13,750 nucleotides of DNA from Chitinophagaceae bacterium (GCA_021738605.1 JAIPBY010000042.1:1-13750); one strand, 5' to 3'; shown: positions 1 to 7,510, counted from the stretch's first letter. The notes: a model not told the origin generated them from the sequence alone. Numbers and translations: made by a program.

Positions 1-561
1 TCCACAAAGGATCAACCCAAACAAAGCCAGCAGTTTCGAAACAGTAAAGGTTGTTTGAATGAGTTTACCTTCTTTAACACCTCTTGTATTGATCTGCGTC
101 AGCAAAACAACCACCGCAATCGAGACCAACTGTGCTGGATATATTTTTACAGAACCCAGTGTGAAAAGGATATTTTGCTCCTGCATGTTCAGTGCCGGGA
201 AAAAATAGCCGGCAAATTTTGCAAATGCCACACCAACAGCCGCAATGGTTCCTGTTTGGATGACAGCAAAAAAGCTCCAGCCATAGAGAAATCCAACCAA
301 CGGATTGTAGGCTTCCTTAAGATATACATACTGCCCACCTGCCCTGGGGTACATGGCACTGAGTTCTCCATAACTGGTAGCGGCAATGATTGTCATGATG
401 CCTGTGATCAGCCAAACTGCGATACCCCATCCAGCGCTGCCCACATTTCGGGTGATATCAGCTCCTACAATGAAAATTCCCGATCCTATCATTGACCCTG
501 CTACAACCATGGTTGCATCGAGCAAGCCCAGGCTTGGTTTGAATTCGTTTTGCTGTGACAT
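1..561 (-). CDS. APC-family amino acid permease, N-terminal part (runs off left edge)
   Basis: The reading frame starts at ATG 561-559 (protein MSQQNEF...) and stays open to base 1, giving 187 codons of what is normally a 430-500 residue transporter. Residues 22-30 read GSMIGSGIF, the glycine-rich unwound part of TM1 that binds the substrate backbone in APC-superfamily transporters. Hydrophobic segments lie at about 12-34, 44-66, 88-120 and 141-157. Between TM2 and TM3 is YGELSAMYPRAGGQYVYLKE (64-83), a signature typical of amino acid permeases of the L-type/SteT-like branch. The protein is therefore an inner-membrane amino acid transporter or exchanger; the substrate cannot be told from this part. 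No Shine-Dalgarno precedes the start, and the terminator of the OmpH-like gene ends only 14 bases upstream. The family call is firm; the missing C-terminal half leaves the specific function open. Confidence 0.9.
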   Translation of the reverse strand, partial: MSQQNEFKPSLGLLDATMVVAGSMIGSGIFIVGADITRNVGSAGWGIAVWLITGIMTIIAATSYGELSAMYPRAGGQYVYLKEAYNPLVGFLYGWSFFAVIQTGTIAAVGVAFAKFAGYFFPALNMQEQNILFTLGSVKIYPAQLVSIAVVVLLTQINTRGVKEGKLIQTTFTVSKLLALFGLILCG

Positions 562-575
562 AGTGCTATTTTGGT

Positions 576-605
576 AAAAAAAATCCCGGTAAAGAACCGG
601 GATTT
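576..605 (-). terminator. Rho-independent terminator after the OmpH-like gene
   Basis: Arms 581-590 and 596-605 are perfectly complementary over 10 bp (AAATCCCGGT / ACCGGGATTT) around a 5-base loop. On the minus strand the hairpin runs into eight T's (583-576). It lies 24 bases beyond the OmpH-like stop codon, so it should end that transcript. It also sits just upstream of the permease ATG. Confidence 0.85.
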
Positions 606-629
606 AAGATAAGAAATTCAAGTCTTAAA

Positions 630-1223
630 TTATTTTTTATCGCCAGTTTTATTATATGCCGCATTGAGGCCAGCGACTACTTCATCGGTGATATCTTGAG
701 CAGGATCCTTGTAGAACAGGATGTTGAGCGCAGCGGAATAGGAGAAGATATAACTGTAGGCCTGTTTCTTGTTGTAATCAACCAGGAAATCATTGATTCT
801 TTTTTTTAGGTCTTCCATGGTTTTAGAACCTTCCGCAGCTATATTGTTCTCCAGCATTTGTTTTTGCTGATCGAGGTTCTGCATTTTTCCCTGATAAGCC
901 CTTTGGAAGTTTTCATACTCTGCCTGGGTAATGGAATTTCCCCTTTGCGCAAAAGCATTTTTTTCAGCTTCTATTTTCTGGAAAGCATTGTTCAGGTCTC
1001 TGTCTGCACTCTCTTTCTTTTTCTCAAACTCCTGCATTTTCTCTTTGTAGAAAACATATTTTTCCTGAATGCTGTCCAGGTCTACATAGGCCAACTTAAG
1101 GGCTTTTGCCGTATCAGATTTTACGGAAGATGACCCTGTAGCACTGCTGCTATTTTTTAAATGTAAAAATAGCATTACGGCAATACCCGCGCCGAGGATA
1201 ATGTTGATCAGTTTTTGGTTCAT
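630..1223 (-). CDS. OmpH/Skp-like periplasmic protein with N-terminal membrane anchor
   Basis: This 197-residue protein matches the OmpH/Skp family layout. A hydrophobic segment at about 7-22 serves as signal or anchor; I see no lipobox cysteine. A Ser-rich linker (24-36) follows. Then comes a beta-strand reading LAYVDLDSIQEKY (44-56), equivalent to the N-terminal strand of Skp. A long charged region, about 57-150, is rich in Glu, Lys and Gln and predicted to be coiled coil, like the Skp tentacles. The C-terminus returns to the core with YSYIFSYSAALNILFYKDPAQDITDEVV (in 156-183), a form common in Bacteroidota members. Skp proteins hold unfolded outer-membrane proteins in the periplasm; that role is inferred here. 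In many genomes skp sits beside bamA, but here it follows rpoC and its terminator. I see no clear promoter between the two. The ATG at 1223-1221 is the only start that retains the anchor. Confidence 0.85.
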   Translation of the reverse strand: MNQKLINIILGAGIAVMLFLHLKNSSSATGSSSVKSDTAKALKLAYVDLDSIQEKYVFYKEKMQEFEKKKESADRDLNNAFQKIEAEKNAFAQRGNSITQAEYENFQRAYQGKMQNLDQQKQMLENNIAAEGSKTMEDLKKRINDFLVDYNKKQAYSYIFSYSAALNILFYKDPAQDITDEVVAGLNAAYNKTGDKK

Positions 1224-1245
1224 TGGTTTAATTTAATAGTACAAT

Positions 1246-1275
1246 ATGAAAAGGGAGCAGTTACCTGCTCCCTTT
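1246..1275 (-). terminator. Hairpin terminator after rpoC
   Basis: Arms 1250-1260 and 1265-1275 are perfectly complementary over 11 bp (AAAGGGAGCAG / CTGCTCCCTTT) around loop TTAC. The hairpin begins 7 bases past the rpoC stop codon. On the minus strand the run after the stem is only TTTT before CATATTG, so the U-tract is short. It may terminate only in part, leaving some read-through into the OmpH-like gene. Confidence 0.65.
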
Positions 1276-1282
1276 GAGTGTT

Positions 1283-4200
1283 TTATTCTTCCTCATCAAA
1301 GCTCATCACTTCTCGTGTGGTCTGAAGGAGTTCATATTCCTCCTTGCTTCCTACCAGAATGTTCTCATAATCCCTCAAGCCAGTACCAGCTGGGATATGG
1401 TGACCTGTGATAACGTTTTCTTTGAGTCCAAGCATGTCATCCACTTTACCTTGGATGGCGGCAGATGAAAGCACCTTGGTGGTTTCTTGGAATGATGCGG
1501 CAGAAATCCAGCTTTGTGTTCCAAGAGAAGCCTTGGTGATACCGAGGAGAACCGGCCTTGAAGTGGCTGCTTCTGCATCACGGAATTCAACGAGCTTTCT
1601 GTCGGCCCTGCGAAGGATGGAATTTTCTTCCCTGATTTCGCGCAAGCTGGCAATCTGTCCGGCTTTCAAGACTTCTGAATCACCTGGTTCTACAACTACT
1701 TTCTTGTCATAAATCCAATCATTCTCCACATTAAAGTCAAAACGATCTTCAAGATCTCCCTCAAGGAAACGGGTATCACCCGGATCAACGATTTCAACCT
1801 TTCTCATCATTTGACGAACAATCACCTCTACGTGCTTATCATTGATTTTCACACCCTGCAAACGATACACCTCTTGGATTTCATTCACAACGTACTCTTG
1901 TACTGCAAATGGACCTTTGATGGAGAGGATATCACCAGGTGCAACCTGTCCGTCAGACATTGGCGTACCTGCTTTTACAAAGTCACCATCCTGAACCAGG
2001 ATCTGGCGTGTGAGGGTAACAAGGTATTTTTTAACGATACCATCTTTTGCCTCAACAGTGATCTCACGGTTACCACGCTTGATGGCACCGAAGCTAACCA
2101 CACCATCGATCTCAGAAACAACGGCAGGATTTCCTGGGTTCCTTGCTTCAAAGAGTTCCGTTACCCTTGGAAGACCTCCAGTGATATCCCTCAGCTTACC
2201 GAGGACCCTTGGAATCTTCACCAGTACCTGACCGGCAGTTACCTGATCTCCCTCTTCGATCACAATATGTGATCCAACGGGAAGGTTGTATGTTTTTTCG
2301 TCCTTGCCCAATACCTTGAGTGAAGGAATTCTTGTTTTGTCTTTGGACTCAATAACCACTTTCTCCCTGTGTCCAGTTTGCTCATCTGCTTCTTCGCGGT
2401 AAGTGACACCATCAATAACATTGTCGAAGGCAATCTGACCTGCGATTTCAGCAACAATGACGTTGTTGAACGGATCCCATGTGCAGATGATATCTCCCTT
2501 GGCAACTTTCTTTCCATCGGCGATGGCAAGAACAGAACCATAAGGAACGTTGTTGGTGATCATTACGCGGTCGTTCTTCACATCCATGATCCTCATTTCA
2601 GCCGTACGACCGATAACAATCTGGATGTCTTTTCCTTCGTTGTTCTTGGCCTTAACGGTACGGAGTCCGTCAAACTGCACTTCACCATCAAATTTGGCGA
2701 TGAGGTGTGATTCAACAGAAGCAGACCCCGCAACACCACCCACGTGGAAGGTACGGAGGGTAAGCTGTGTACCCGGTTCACCGATTGACTGTGCAGCGAT
2801 AATCCCGACTGCATCACCACGCTGGGCAATATTTCCTGTAGCGAGGTTAAGACCATAACAATTCACGCAGCATCCGCGCTTGCTCTCGCAAGTAAGTACT
2901 GAACGTATTTCAATGGTTTCAATGCCTGAATCTTCAATTTTCTTGGCAGTATCTTCATCAATCTTCTGACCTGCACCAACCAGGAGCTCATCAGTTTGAA
3001 GATCGTACACGTTGTGCAGTGAAGTTCTACCAAGGATCCTGTCGTACAATGGTTCAACGATGTCCTCATTGTCCTTCAATGCACTGGTGGCGATACCCCT
3101 GAGTGTTCCGCAATCCTCTTCTGTAATGATTACATCTTGTGCAACGTCTACCAGACGACGGGTCAGGTAACCGGCATCAGCCGTCTTAAGGGCCGTATCC
3201 GCAAGACCCTTACGGGCACCATGCGTAGAGATGAAGTATTCCAATACACTCAGACCATCTTTGAAGTTGGAAAGGATCGGATTTTCGATGATCTCAGAAC
3301 CGGATGAACCACTTTTACGTGGCTTGGCCATGAGTCCGCGAATACCTGCAAGCTGCTTAACCTGCTGCTTGCTACCCCTTGCTCCAGAGTCAAGCATCAT
3401 ATAAACAGAGTTGAAGCCCTGCTTATCTGTTGCCATCGCACGGATGAGTGTTTCTGTAACTTTTGTATCGACCCTTGACCAAATGTCAATGATCTGGTTA
3501 TACCGTTCGTTGTTGGTGATCAATCCCATGTTATAATTGTCCCATACTTCCTGGACTTCTCCGGAAGCCTGCTCAATCATCGCCTCTTTAGGCACATCCA
3601 ACACAAGGTCTTGGATATTGAATGACAATCCACCCCTAAATGCCATGCGGAAACCGAGTTCTTTGATGGCATCGAGGAATTTGGCAGTTGTTGGTACATT
3701 GGTAATCTTGATGATATTACCAATGATTTCGCGAAGGCTCTTTTTGGTGAGCAATGCATTCACAAAACCAACTTCACTTGGAACAGATTGGTTGAACAGC
3801 ACACGTCCTACGGTAGTTTCAAGGAGTTTGAACTCCAGGATTCCTGCATCATTCCTTACATTGGTTTTCACCTTGATGTAAGCATGAAGGTCGACCTTGC
3901 CTTCATTATAGGCAATGATCACTTCCTCAGCACTGTAGAAACGCATACCTTCTCCTTTGACCACATCAACATCGGTATTGCGCTTTCCTTTGGTGATATA
4001 ATACAAACCAAGCACCATGTCCTGAGAAGGAAGGGTGATGGGTGTACCGTTTTGTGGGTTGAGGATATTGTGTGATGCCAGCATCAAAAGCTGTGCTTCA
4101 AGTACGGCTGCATGGCTGAGTGGTACGTGTACCGCCATCTGGTCACCGTCAAAGTCAGCGTTGAAAGAAGAACAAACCAGCGGGTGAAGCTGAATAGCCT

Positions 4201-5575
4201 TACCTTCTACCAATTTGGGCTGGAAGGCCTGGATAGACAAACGGTGCAGTGTTGGGGCACGGTTCAGCATGATCGGATGACCTTTCAATATGTTTTCGAG
4301 GATGTCCCAAACGATCGCTTCCTTGCGGTCAACCAGCTTGCGGGCTGATTTTACGGTCTTTACGATACCCCTTTCAATGAGCTTTCTAATAATAAACGGC
4401 TTGAACAACTCCGCTGCCATGTCTTTTGGAAGACCGCACTCATGGAGCTTCAACTCTGGCCCTACAACGATAACCGAACGACCAGAATAGTCAACACGCT
4501 TACCAAGGAGGTTCTGACGGAAACGACCCTGCTTTCCTTTCAACACATCACTGAGAGACTTCAAAGCACGTCCGCCTTCTGCCTTAACAGCATTTGACTT
4601 ACGGCTGTTGTCAAACAATGAGTCAATCGCCTCTTGCAACATCCTTTTTTCATTCCTCAAGATCACCTCAGGCGCCTTAATCTCCAGCAAACGCTTGAGA
4701 CGGTTGTTCCTGATGATTACCCTGCGGTAAAGATCGTTCAGGTCAGATGAGGCAAAACGGCCACCATCCAAAGGAACCAATGGTCTGAGTTCTGGTGGGA
4801 TGACAGGGATATATTGCATAACCATCCATTCAGGACGGTTTACGATTCTTGAATTGGCATCACGGAAAGACTCTACAACGCTAAGACGCTTCAATGCATC
4901 AGCCTTACGCTGCTGTGAAGTTTCTGTTGCTGCAGAACTCCTGAGGGTATAGCTCAATGAATCAAGGTCGATTCTCAAGAGAAGATCATGCACGGCTTCA
5001 GCACCCATTTTGGCAATGAACTTATTGGGATCTTCATCCGGAAGGTATTGGTTTTCTTTTGGCAAGGTATCCAACAGGTCAAGGTATTCCTCTTCAGTGA
5101 GCAGGTCTCCTTGTTTTTTCCCTTTATCCTCCATGATACCCGGCTGGATCACTACAAAACGCTCATAATAAATGATGCTTTCCAGCTTCTTGGAGCTGAT
5201 GCCCAGCAAATAACCAATCTTGTTTGGAAGGCTCTTGAAGTACCAGATGTGGACGACAGGAACAACAAGCTTGATGTGTCCCATGCGCTCGCGGCGTACC
5301 TTCTTTTCGGTTACCTCTACACCACAACGGTCACAAACAATACCCTTGTAACGGATCCTCTTGTACTTTCCACAAGCACATTCGTAGTCTTTTACTGGAC
5401 CAAAAATCTTTTCACAGAACAAACCATCACGCTCAGGCTTGTAGGTTCTGTAGTTGATGGTCTCTGGTTTCAACACTTCACCAAAAGATCTATCCAGGAT
5501 AGAATCCGGGGACGCAATACTGATGGTAATCTTTGAAAAAGAAGATTTTGGGCGATTGTCTCTTTTGATAGCCAT
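1283..5575 (-). CDS. rpoC: DNA-directed RNA polymerase subunit beta'
   Basis: The largest subunit of the core RNA polymerase, 1430 residues against 1407 in E. coli. The N-terminal zinc ribbon has Cys66, Cys68, Cys81 and Cys84 (CACG...CDRCG). The catalytic loop NADFDGDQM is at 472-480, with Asp474, Asp476 and Asp478 holding the active-site magnesium. The bridge helix includes GYLTRRLVDVAQD (802-814), and the trigger loop region includes IGEPGTQLTLRTFH (931-944). The second zinc site is Cys822, Cys896, Cys903 and Cys906, with an extra cysteine at 902 beside the third ligand. No frameshift or gap is seen. The ATG at 5575-5573 gives MAIKRDNRPK, a normal start for the lineage. Unusually, rpoB is not upstream: 200 bases with promoter-like elements separate it from an unrelated gene. 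A hairpin terminator follows. Confidence 0.99.
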   Translation of the reverse strand: MAIKRDNRPKSSFSKITISIASPDSILDRSFGEVLKPETINYRTYKPERDGLFCEKIFGPVKDYECACGKYKRIRYKGIVCDRCGVEVTEKKVRRERMGHIKLVVPVVHIWYFKSLPNKIGYLLGISSKKLESIIYYERFVVIQPGIMEDKGKKQGDLLTEEEYLDLLDTLPKENQYLPDEDPNKFIAKMGAEAVHDLLLRIDLDSLSYTLRSSAATETSQQRKADALKRLSVVESFRDANSRIVNRPEWMVMQYIPVIPPELRPLVPLDGGRFASSDLNDLYRRVIIRNNRLKRLLEIKAPEVILRNEKRMLQEAIDSLFDNSRKSNAVKAEGGRALKSLSDVLKGKQGRFRQNLLGKRVDYSGRSVIVVGPELKLHECGLPKDMAAELFKPFIIRKLIERGIVKTVKSARKLVDRKEAIVWDILENILKGHPIMLNRAPTLHRLSIQAFQPKLVEGKAIQLHPLVCSSFNADFDGDQMAVHVPLSHAAVLEAQLLMLASHNILNPQNGTPITLPSQDMVLGLYYITKGKRNTDVDVVKGEGMRFYSAEEVIIAYNEGKVDLHAYIKVKTNVRNDAGILEFKLLETTVGRVLFNQSVPSEVGFVNALLTKKSLREIIGNIIKITNVPTTAKFLDAIKELGFRMAFRGGLSFNIQDLVLDVPKEAMIEQASGEVQEVWDNYNMGLITNNERYNQIIDIWSRVDTKVTETLIRAMATDKQGFNSVYMMLDSGARGSKQQVKQLAGIRGLMAKPRKSGSSGSEIIENPILSNFKDGLSVLEYFISTHGARKGLADTALKTADAGYLTRRLVDVAQDVIITEEDCGTLRGIATSALKDNEDIVEPLYDRILGRTSLHNVYDLQTDELLVGAGQKIDEDTAKKIEDSGIETIEIRSVLTCESKRGCCVNCYGLNLATGNIAQRGDAVGIIAAQSIGEPGTQLTLRTFHVGGVAGSASVESHLIAKFDGEVQFDGLRTVKAKNNEGKDIQIVIGRTAEMRIMDVKNDRVMITNNVPYGSVLAIADGKKVAKGDIICTWDPFNNVIVAEIAGQIAFDNVIDGVTYREEADEQTGHREKVVIESKDKTRIPSLKVLGKDEKTYNLPVGSHIVIEEGDQVTAGQVLVKIPRVLGKLRDITGGLPRVTELFEARNPGNPAVVSEIDGVVSFGAIKRGNREITVEAKDGIVKKYLVTLTRQILVQDGDFVKAGTPMSDGQVAPGDILSIKGPFAVQEYVVNEIQEVYRLQGVKINDKHVEVIVRQMMRKVEIVDPGDTRFLEGDLEDRFDFNVENDWIYDKKVVVEPGDSEVLKAGQIASLREIREENSILRRADRKLVEFRDAEAATSRPVLLGITKASLGTQSWISAASFQETTKVLSSAAIQGKVDDMLGLKENVITGHHIPAGTGLRDYENILVGSKEEYELLQTTREVMSFDEEE

Positions 5576-5626
5576 AATAAGATATCTGTTTTACAATGTT
5601 CTAGTACCACTATAGCTTCCCTGTCC

Positions 5627-5640
5627 GGCTGTGTACAGCC
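5627..5640. repeat. Short GC-containing inverted repeat in the rpoC leader
   Basis: GGCTGT and ACAGCC flank a GT centre, giving a dyad with 6-bp arms, 51 bases upstream of the rpoC start. It could be an operator-like site or a small hairpin. Short dyads like this also arise by chance. Confidence 0.35.
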
Positions 5641-5648
5641 AATCAAAT

Positions 5649-5667
5649 ATTATTGAAAATCAATAAT
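5649..5667. repeat. Inverted repeat in the rpoC leader
   Basis: Perfect 8-bp arms at 5649-5656 and 5660-5667 enclose three A's. The arms are AT-rich, so the RNA hairpin would be weak; a protein-binding site in DNA is equally possible. Confidence 0.5.
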
Positions 5668-5704
5668 TTGTGAACAAACAGGTTAGAAAAAAATAGGGGC
5701 ATGC

Positions 5705-5749
5705 CAAATTTAAGGATGGCAAAAGTACTCAAAACAGCCGAAATAACAA
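5705..5749 (-). promoter_or_regulatory. Bacteroidota-type promoter region for rpoC (two overlapping candidates)
   Basis: On the minus strand, TTG (5749-5747), a 19-base spacer and TACTTTTG (5727-5720) match the Bacteroidota consensus TTG-N-TAnnTTTG exactly, with normal spacing. A second perfect -7 box, TAAATTTG (5712-5705), has a TTG 17 bases upstream (5732-5730), at the short end of the accepted spacing. Starts would fall near 5713 and 5698. The region begins 26 bases past the stop codon of the upstream gene, which supports independent transcription of rpoC. Confidence 0.7.
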
Positions 5750-5775
5750 TAATTTTCTTTTGAAAAAGGTGTTTT

Positions 5776-7335
5776 TTAACTGTTCGTCAACGAGGCAGCC
5801 CTGATCCTGAAATGCGAGGAGATCACCTCCTGAACAGGCACGTTCTTGATTTTGCTTTCCAGCCAGGAAAGGATATCAAGGTACATGAAGGACCGGCTTT
5901 CCATCGGACTCCCCTCTACCCGCTTCAGTTTCTCAAAAAGGTCCAGAAATCCTTGTTTCAATGCAGCCTTGTTGAGGGCAAATGCACTGCGCAGAAACGC
6001 AAAAATCTCATTTTCCACCACACTGAGGTTTTTCATTTTGGACATGAACCGGTAGACCGAACGGACCTGACTTTCCAGGATGACATCATTTCCCATTTCG
6101 TAATGGGCAATCATGTGAAGCAGGCGGGCATAACATTGGAGATCAGTGCGCAGGTCCGCTTTCCAGTGGATGATCTTGTTCAGGTAAACAATGGTATTGT
6201 CGTAATCACCGCAGCCGAAATAGAGGCATGCGAACTTGTAATAAAAAATGAATGTCCGGTGTCGGTCAAGCTGCATTTCAAATTCTACCAACTTATCCTC
6301 AATTGCGGGCACCAGGTTCAACCCTTCAGAAAAGCTGCCATCCAAAAAATGCATGTTGATCTTGGCAAGATTGAGATACACAAACCCCTGCACCCGTGTA
6401 TTGATGTTGGCCTGGCCTTCCTTGGATGCATAAAAGTCTTCAAAGCGTTTGATGTCCTGACCAAATTTTCTATCATTGCGCAACATGAAATGGGCATTAA
6501 GCAAGTTGTGCATCCCCTTGATGAAATGTTGTGGTTCAACCTTCATCATCTGGGGTTCCTTCTCGAAAAGATCAACCCAGCGCTGGCAGTTTTTATAGTA
6601 TGTCAGGAAATCCTGAAGGATAAAGCCAAACCAGGCATGGCTTTGGAAAAAATAAAGCTTTTCATAAAAGCCGGGGTGTTCCCCTGCCCTTTCGGGCATT
6701 CTTTCCAGAAAAAATTGCCTGATGGCTGCTTCATCTTTTTCATCGCGGATATGGCCATTTTTTATGTACCAGCCATAGAGTTGCAATGCCAAACTGCTGA
6801 GCTTGCCCACCATGGCCAATCGAGCGTTCAACTCTTCCACTTCCTGGGTCAAGAGTTCAGCCCTGTCTTCGAAGCTGCGGGTAATATGGAGGGTTTCAAT
6901 CTTCTTTTCAAAAAACAATGCCTGTAACCAAAACGTCATCTGGTGATATTGCTTTGCCAGGTCCTTGGTTTTTTGGAGCATTTTAAGGCTCTGGTGGTAA
7001 AGGCCCTTGTTATAAAGCATCCGGGCATAATCAAGCTGCTCATGAAGTTGCATGTCAACAGACTGTTCATTTCTGATCAGGCGGAGGCTGGACAGGATCT
7101 GCTTGTACAGGTGGGCCTTGAGGTTGGACAGCTGCTGTTTTTGTATGGTAGGATTGCGTTTGAGTACCCATTCTTCATCATAAACATCTGCCTTATCAAT
7201 GGCATCAAAAAGGGTAATTATTTTAAGGTCATCAGTGGCTGCATTCCTCCCTACATATAGTTTGAAATTACGCTTTTCCCCTTTTTCAAGGGTCTTGATG
7301 AGCAAAAAGAGTTCGTCGGCAGACCGGTTAGGCAT
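5776..7335 (-). CDS. Uncharacterised helical-repeat (TPR-like) protein, 519 residues
   Basis: I do not recognise a named family. The protein has no signal peptide and no membrane segment, so it is probably cytoplasmic. It is almost entirely alpha-helical in composition and rich in Leu, Phe, Tyr and Lys. Some stretches resemble tetratricopeptide repeats, for example 101-130 (YARMLYNKGLYHQSLKML at 103-120) and 362-390 (ACLYFGCGDYDNTIVYLNKI at 369-388), each with the small-residue/aromatic spacing of TPR helix pairs. The N-terminus (6-90) has charged helices with repeated Leu and could be a separate interaction module. No catalytic motif is visible. TPR-like proteins usually act as scaffolds; any specific role here would be a guess. 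The ATG at 7335-7333 gives MPNRSADELF and faces leuA across a 175-bp divergent gap. The gene ends 26 bases before the rpoC promoter region, with no clear terminator between. Confidence 0.85.
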   Translation of the reverse strand: MPNRSADELFLLIKTLEKGEKRNFKLYVGRNAATDDLKIITLFDAIDKADVYDEEWVLKRNPTIQKQQLSNLKAHLYKQILSSLRLIRNEQSVDMQLHEQLDYARMLYNKGLYHQSLKMLQKTKDLAKQYHQMTFWLQALFFEKKIETLHITRSFEDRAELLTQEVEELNARLAMVGKLSSLALQLYGWYIKNGHIRDEKDEAAIRQFFLERMPERAGEHPGFYEKLYFFQSHAWFGFILQDFLTYYKNCQRWVDLFEKEPQMMKVEPQHFIKGMHNLLNAHFMLRNDRKFGQDIKRFEDFYASKEGQANINTRVQGFVYLNLAKINMHFLDGSFSEGLNLVPAIEDKLVEFEMQLDRHRTFIFYYKFACLYFGCGDYDNTIVYLNKIIHWKADLRTDLQCYARLLHMIAHYEMGNDVILESQVRSVYRFMSKMKNLSVVENEIFAFLRSAFALNKAALKQGFLDLFEKLKRVEGSPMESRSFMYLDILSWLESKIKNVPVQEVISSHFRIRAASLTNS

Positions 7336-7438
7336 CGTAAATGTCTTTCAGTAAAATCCTTGCCTGGCATGCATTTCAGCAAAATCCATGGCGTTTACAC
7401 AGCGTAAATTACGAAGCATTTTGGGTAAAAAAGAAAAA

Positions 7439-7492
7439 ATGAATGCCTTACCTTGTTATGAAGGCCATTTAAACTCCCTCAAATTGGGGTAA
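7439..7492 (+). CDS. Possible leader peptide upstream of leuA (17 codons)
   Basis: ATG 7439 opens a frame encoding MNALPCYEGHLNSLKLG and stops at TAA 7490-7492, 18 bases before leuA. Four of the 17 codons are leucine (TTA, TTA, CTC, TTG), but they are not consecutive as in classical leu leader peptides. The stop codon falls against the 3' arm of the stem-loop at 7464-7498, so a translating ribosome would interfere with that hairpin. No ribosome-binding site is visible. A frame this short can occur by chance, and the call rests on its position. Confidence 0.2.
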   Translation: MNALPCYEGHLNSLKLG

Positions 7493-7498
7493 AATGGC
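7464..7498 (+). promoter_or_regulatory. Stem-loop immediately upstream of leuA
   Basis: GCCATTT (7464-7470) pairs perfectly with AAATGGC (7492-7498). Inside, ACTCC (7473-7477) can pair with GGGGT (7486-7490), including one G-U pair, closing an 8-base loop. The stem ends 12 bases before the leuA ATG and is followed by A's, not T's, so it is not a rightward terminator. It could control translation initiation or mRNA stability. The pairing is seen directly; the function is inferred. Confidence 0.4.
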
Positions 7499-7510
7499 AA
7501 AAAGAAAAAC

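Larger units (their letters stand above)
5576..5719 (-). promoter_or_regulatory. Untranslated leader of rpoC with two inverted repeats
   Basis: If transcription starts from the promoter elements at 5705-5749, rpoC has a leader of roughly 120-140 nt, which is long for a housekeeping gene. It contains an AT-rich inverted repeat with 8-bp arms (5649-5656 and 5660-5667, ATTATTGA/TCAATAAT) and a near-palindrome GGCTGT-GT-ACAGCC (5627-5640). Neither is followed by a strong T-tract, so neither looks like an attenuator terminator. The leader extent is inferred. The repeats are read directly, but their role is unknown. Confidence 0.4.
7336..7510. other. Divergent intergenic region between the 519-residue protein gene and leuA
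   Basis: Both flanking genes start at the edges of this 175-bp region, so it should hold promoters for both directions. I searched for TTG-N17-23-TAnnTTTG on both strands and found no good match. TAAATTAC (7405-7412) matches 6 of 8 positions but has no correctly spaced TTG. The last 70 bases hold the stem-loop and short reading frame described separately. Confidence 0.6.

Noticed and set aside
55..495. A 146-codon plus-strand frame at the left edge
   Set aside because: The opposite strand encodes an unmistakable APC permease over the same bases. The plus-strand product resembles no protein and is rich in Cys, His and Asn.
3968..3976. Extra cysteine or possible damage in RpoC
   Set aside because: All four ligands of each zinc site and the NADFDGDQM loop are intact. 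The extra Cys902 next to Cys903 replaces a hydrophobic residue and does not disturb the pattern.
5685..5710. GGCATGCC followed by a run of T's on the minus strand in the rpoC leader, as a terminator
   Set aside because: The arms are only three base pairs with a two-base centre, which cannot form a stable terminator hairpin.
5812..6927. A 371-codon open frame on the plus strand
   Set aside because: It lies wholly antisense to the 519-residue protein gene, has low-complexity His/Phe/Leu-rich composition and no recognisable domain. The minus-strand frame is longer, ends cleanly and has normal protein composition.
7464..7498. The leuA stem-loop as a classical transcription attenuator
   Set aside because: The stem is followed by A-rich sequence, with no run of T's on the plus strand. 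I also see no alternative antiterminator pairing of comparable strength.
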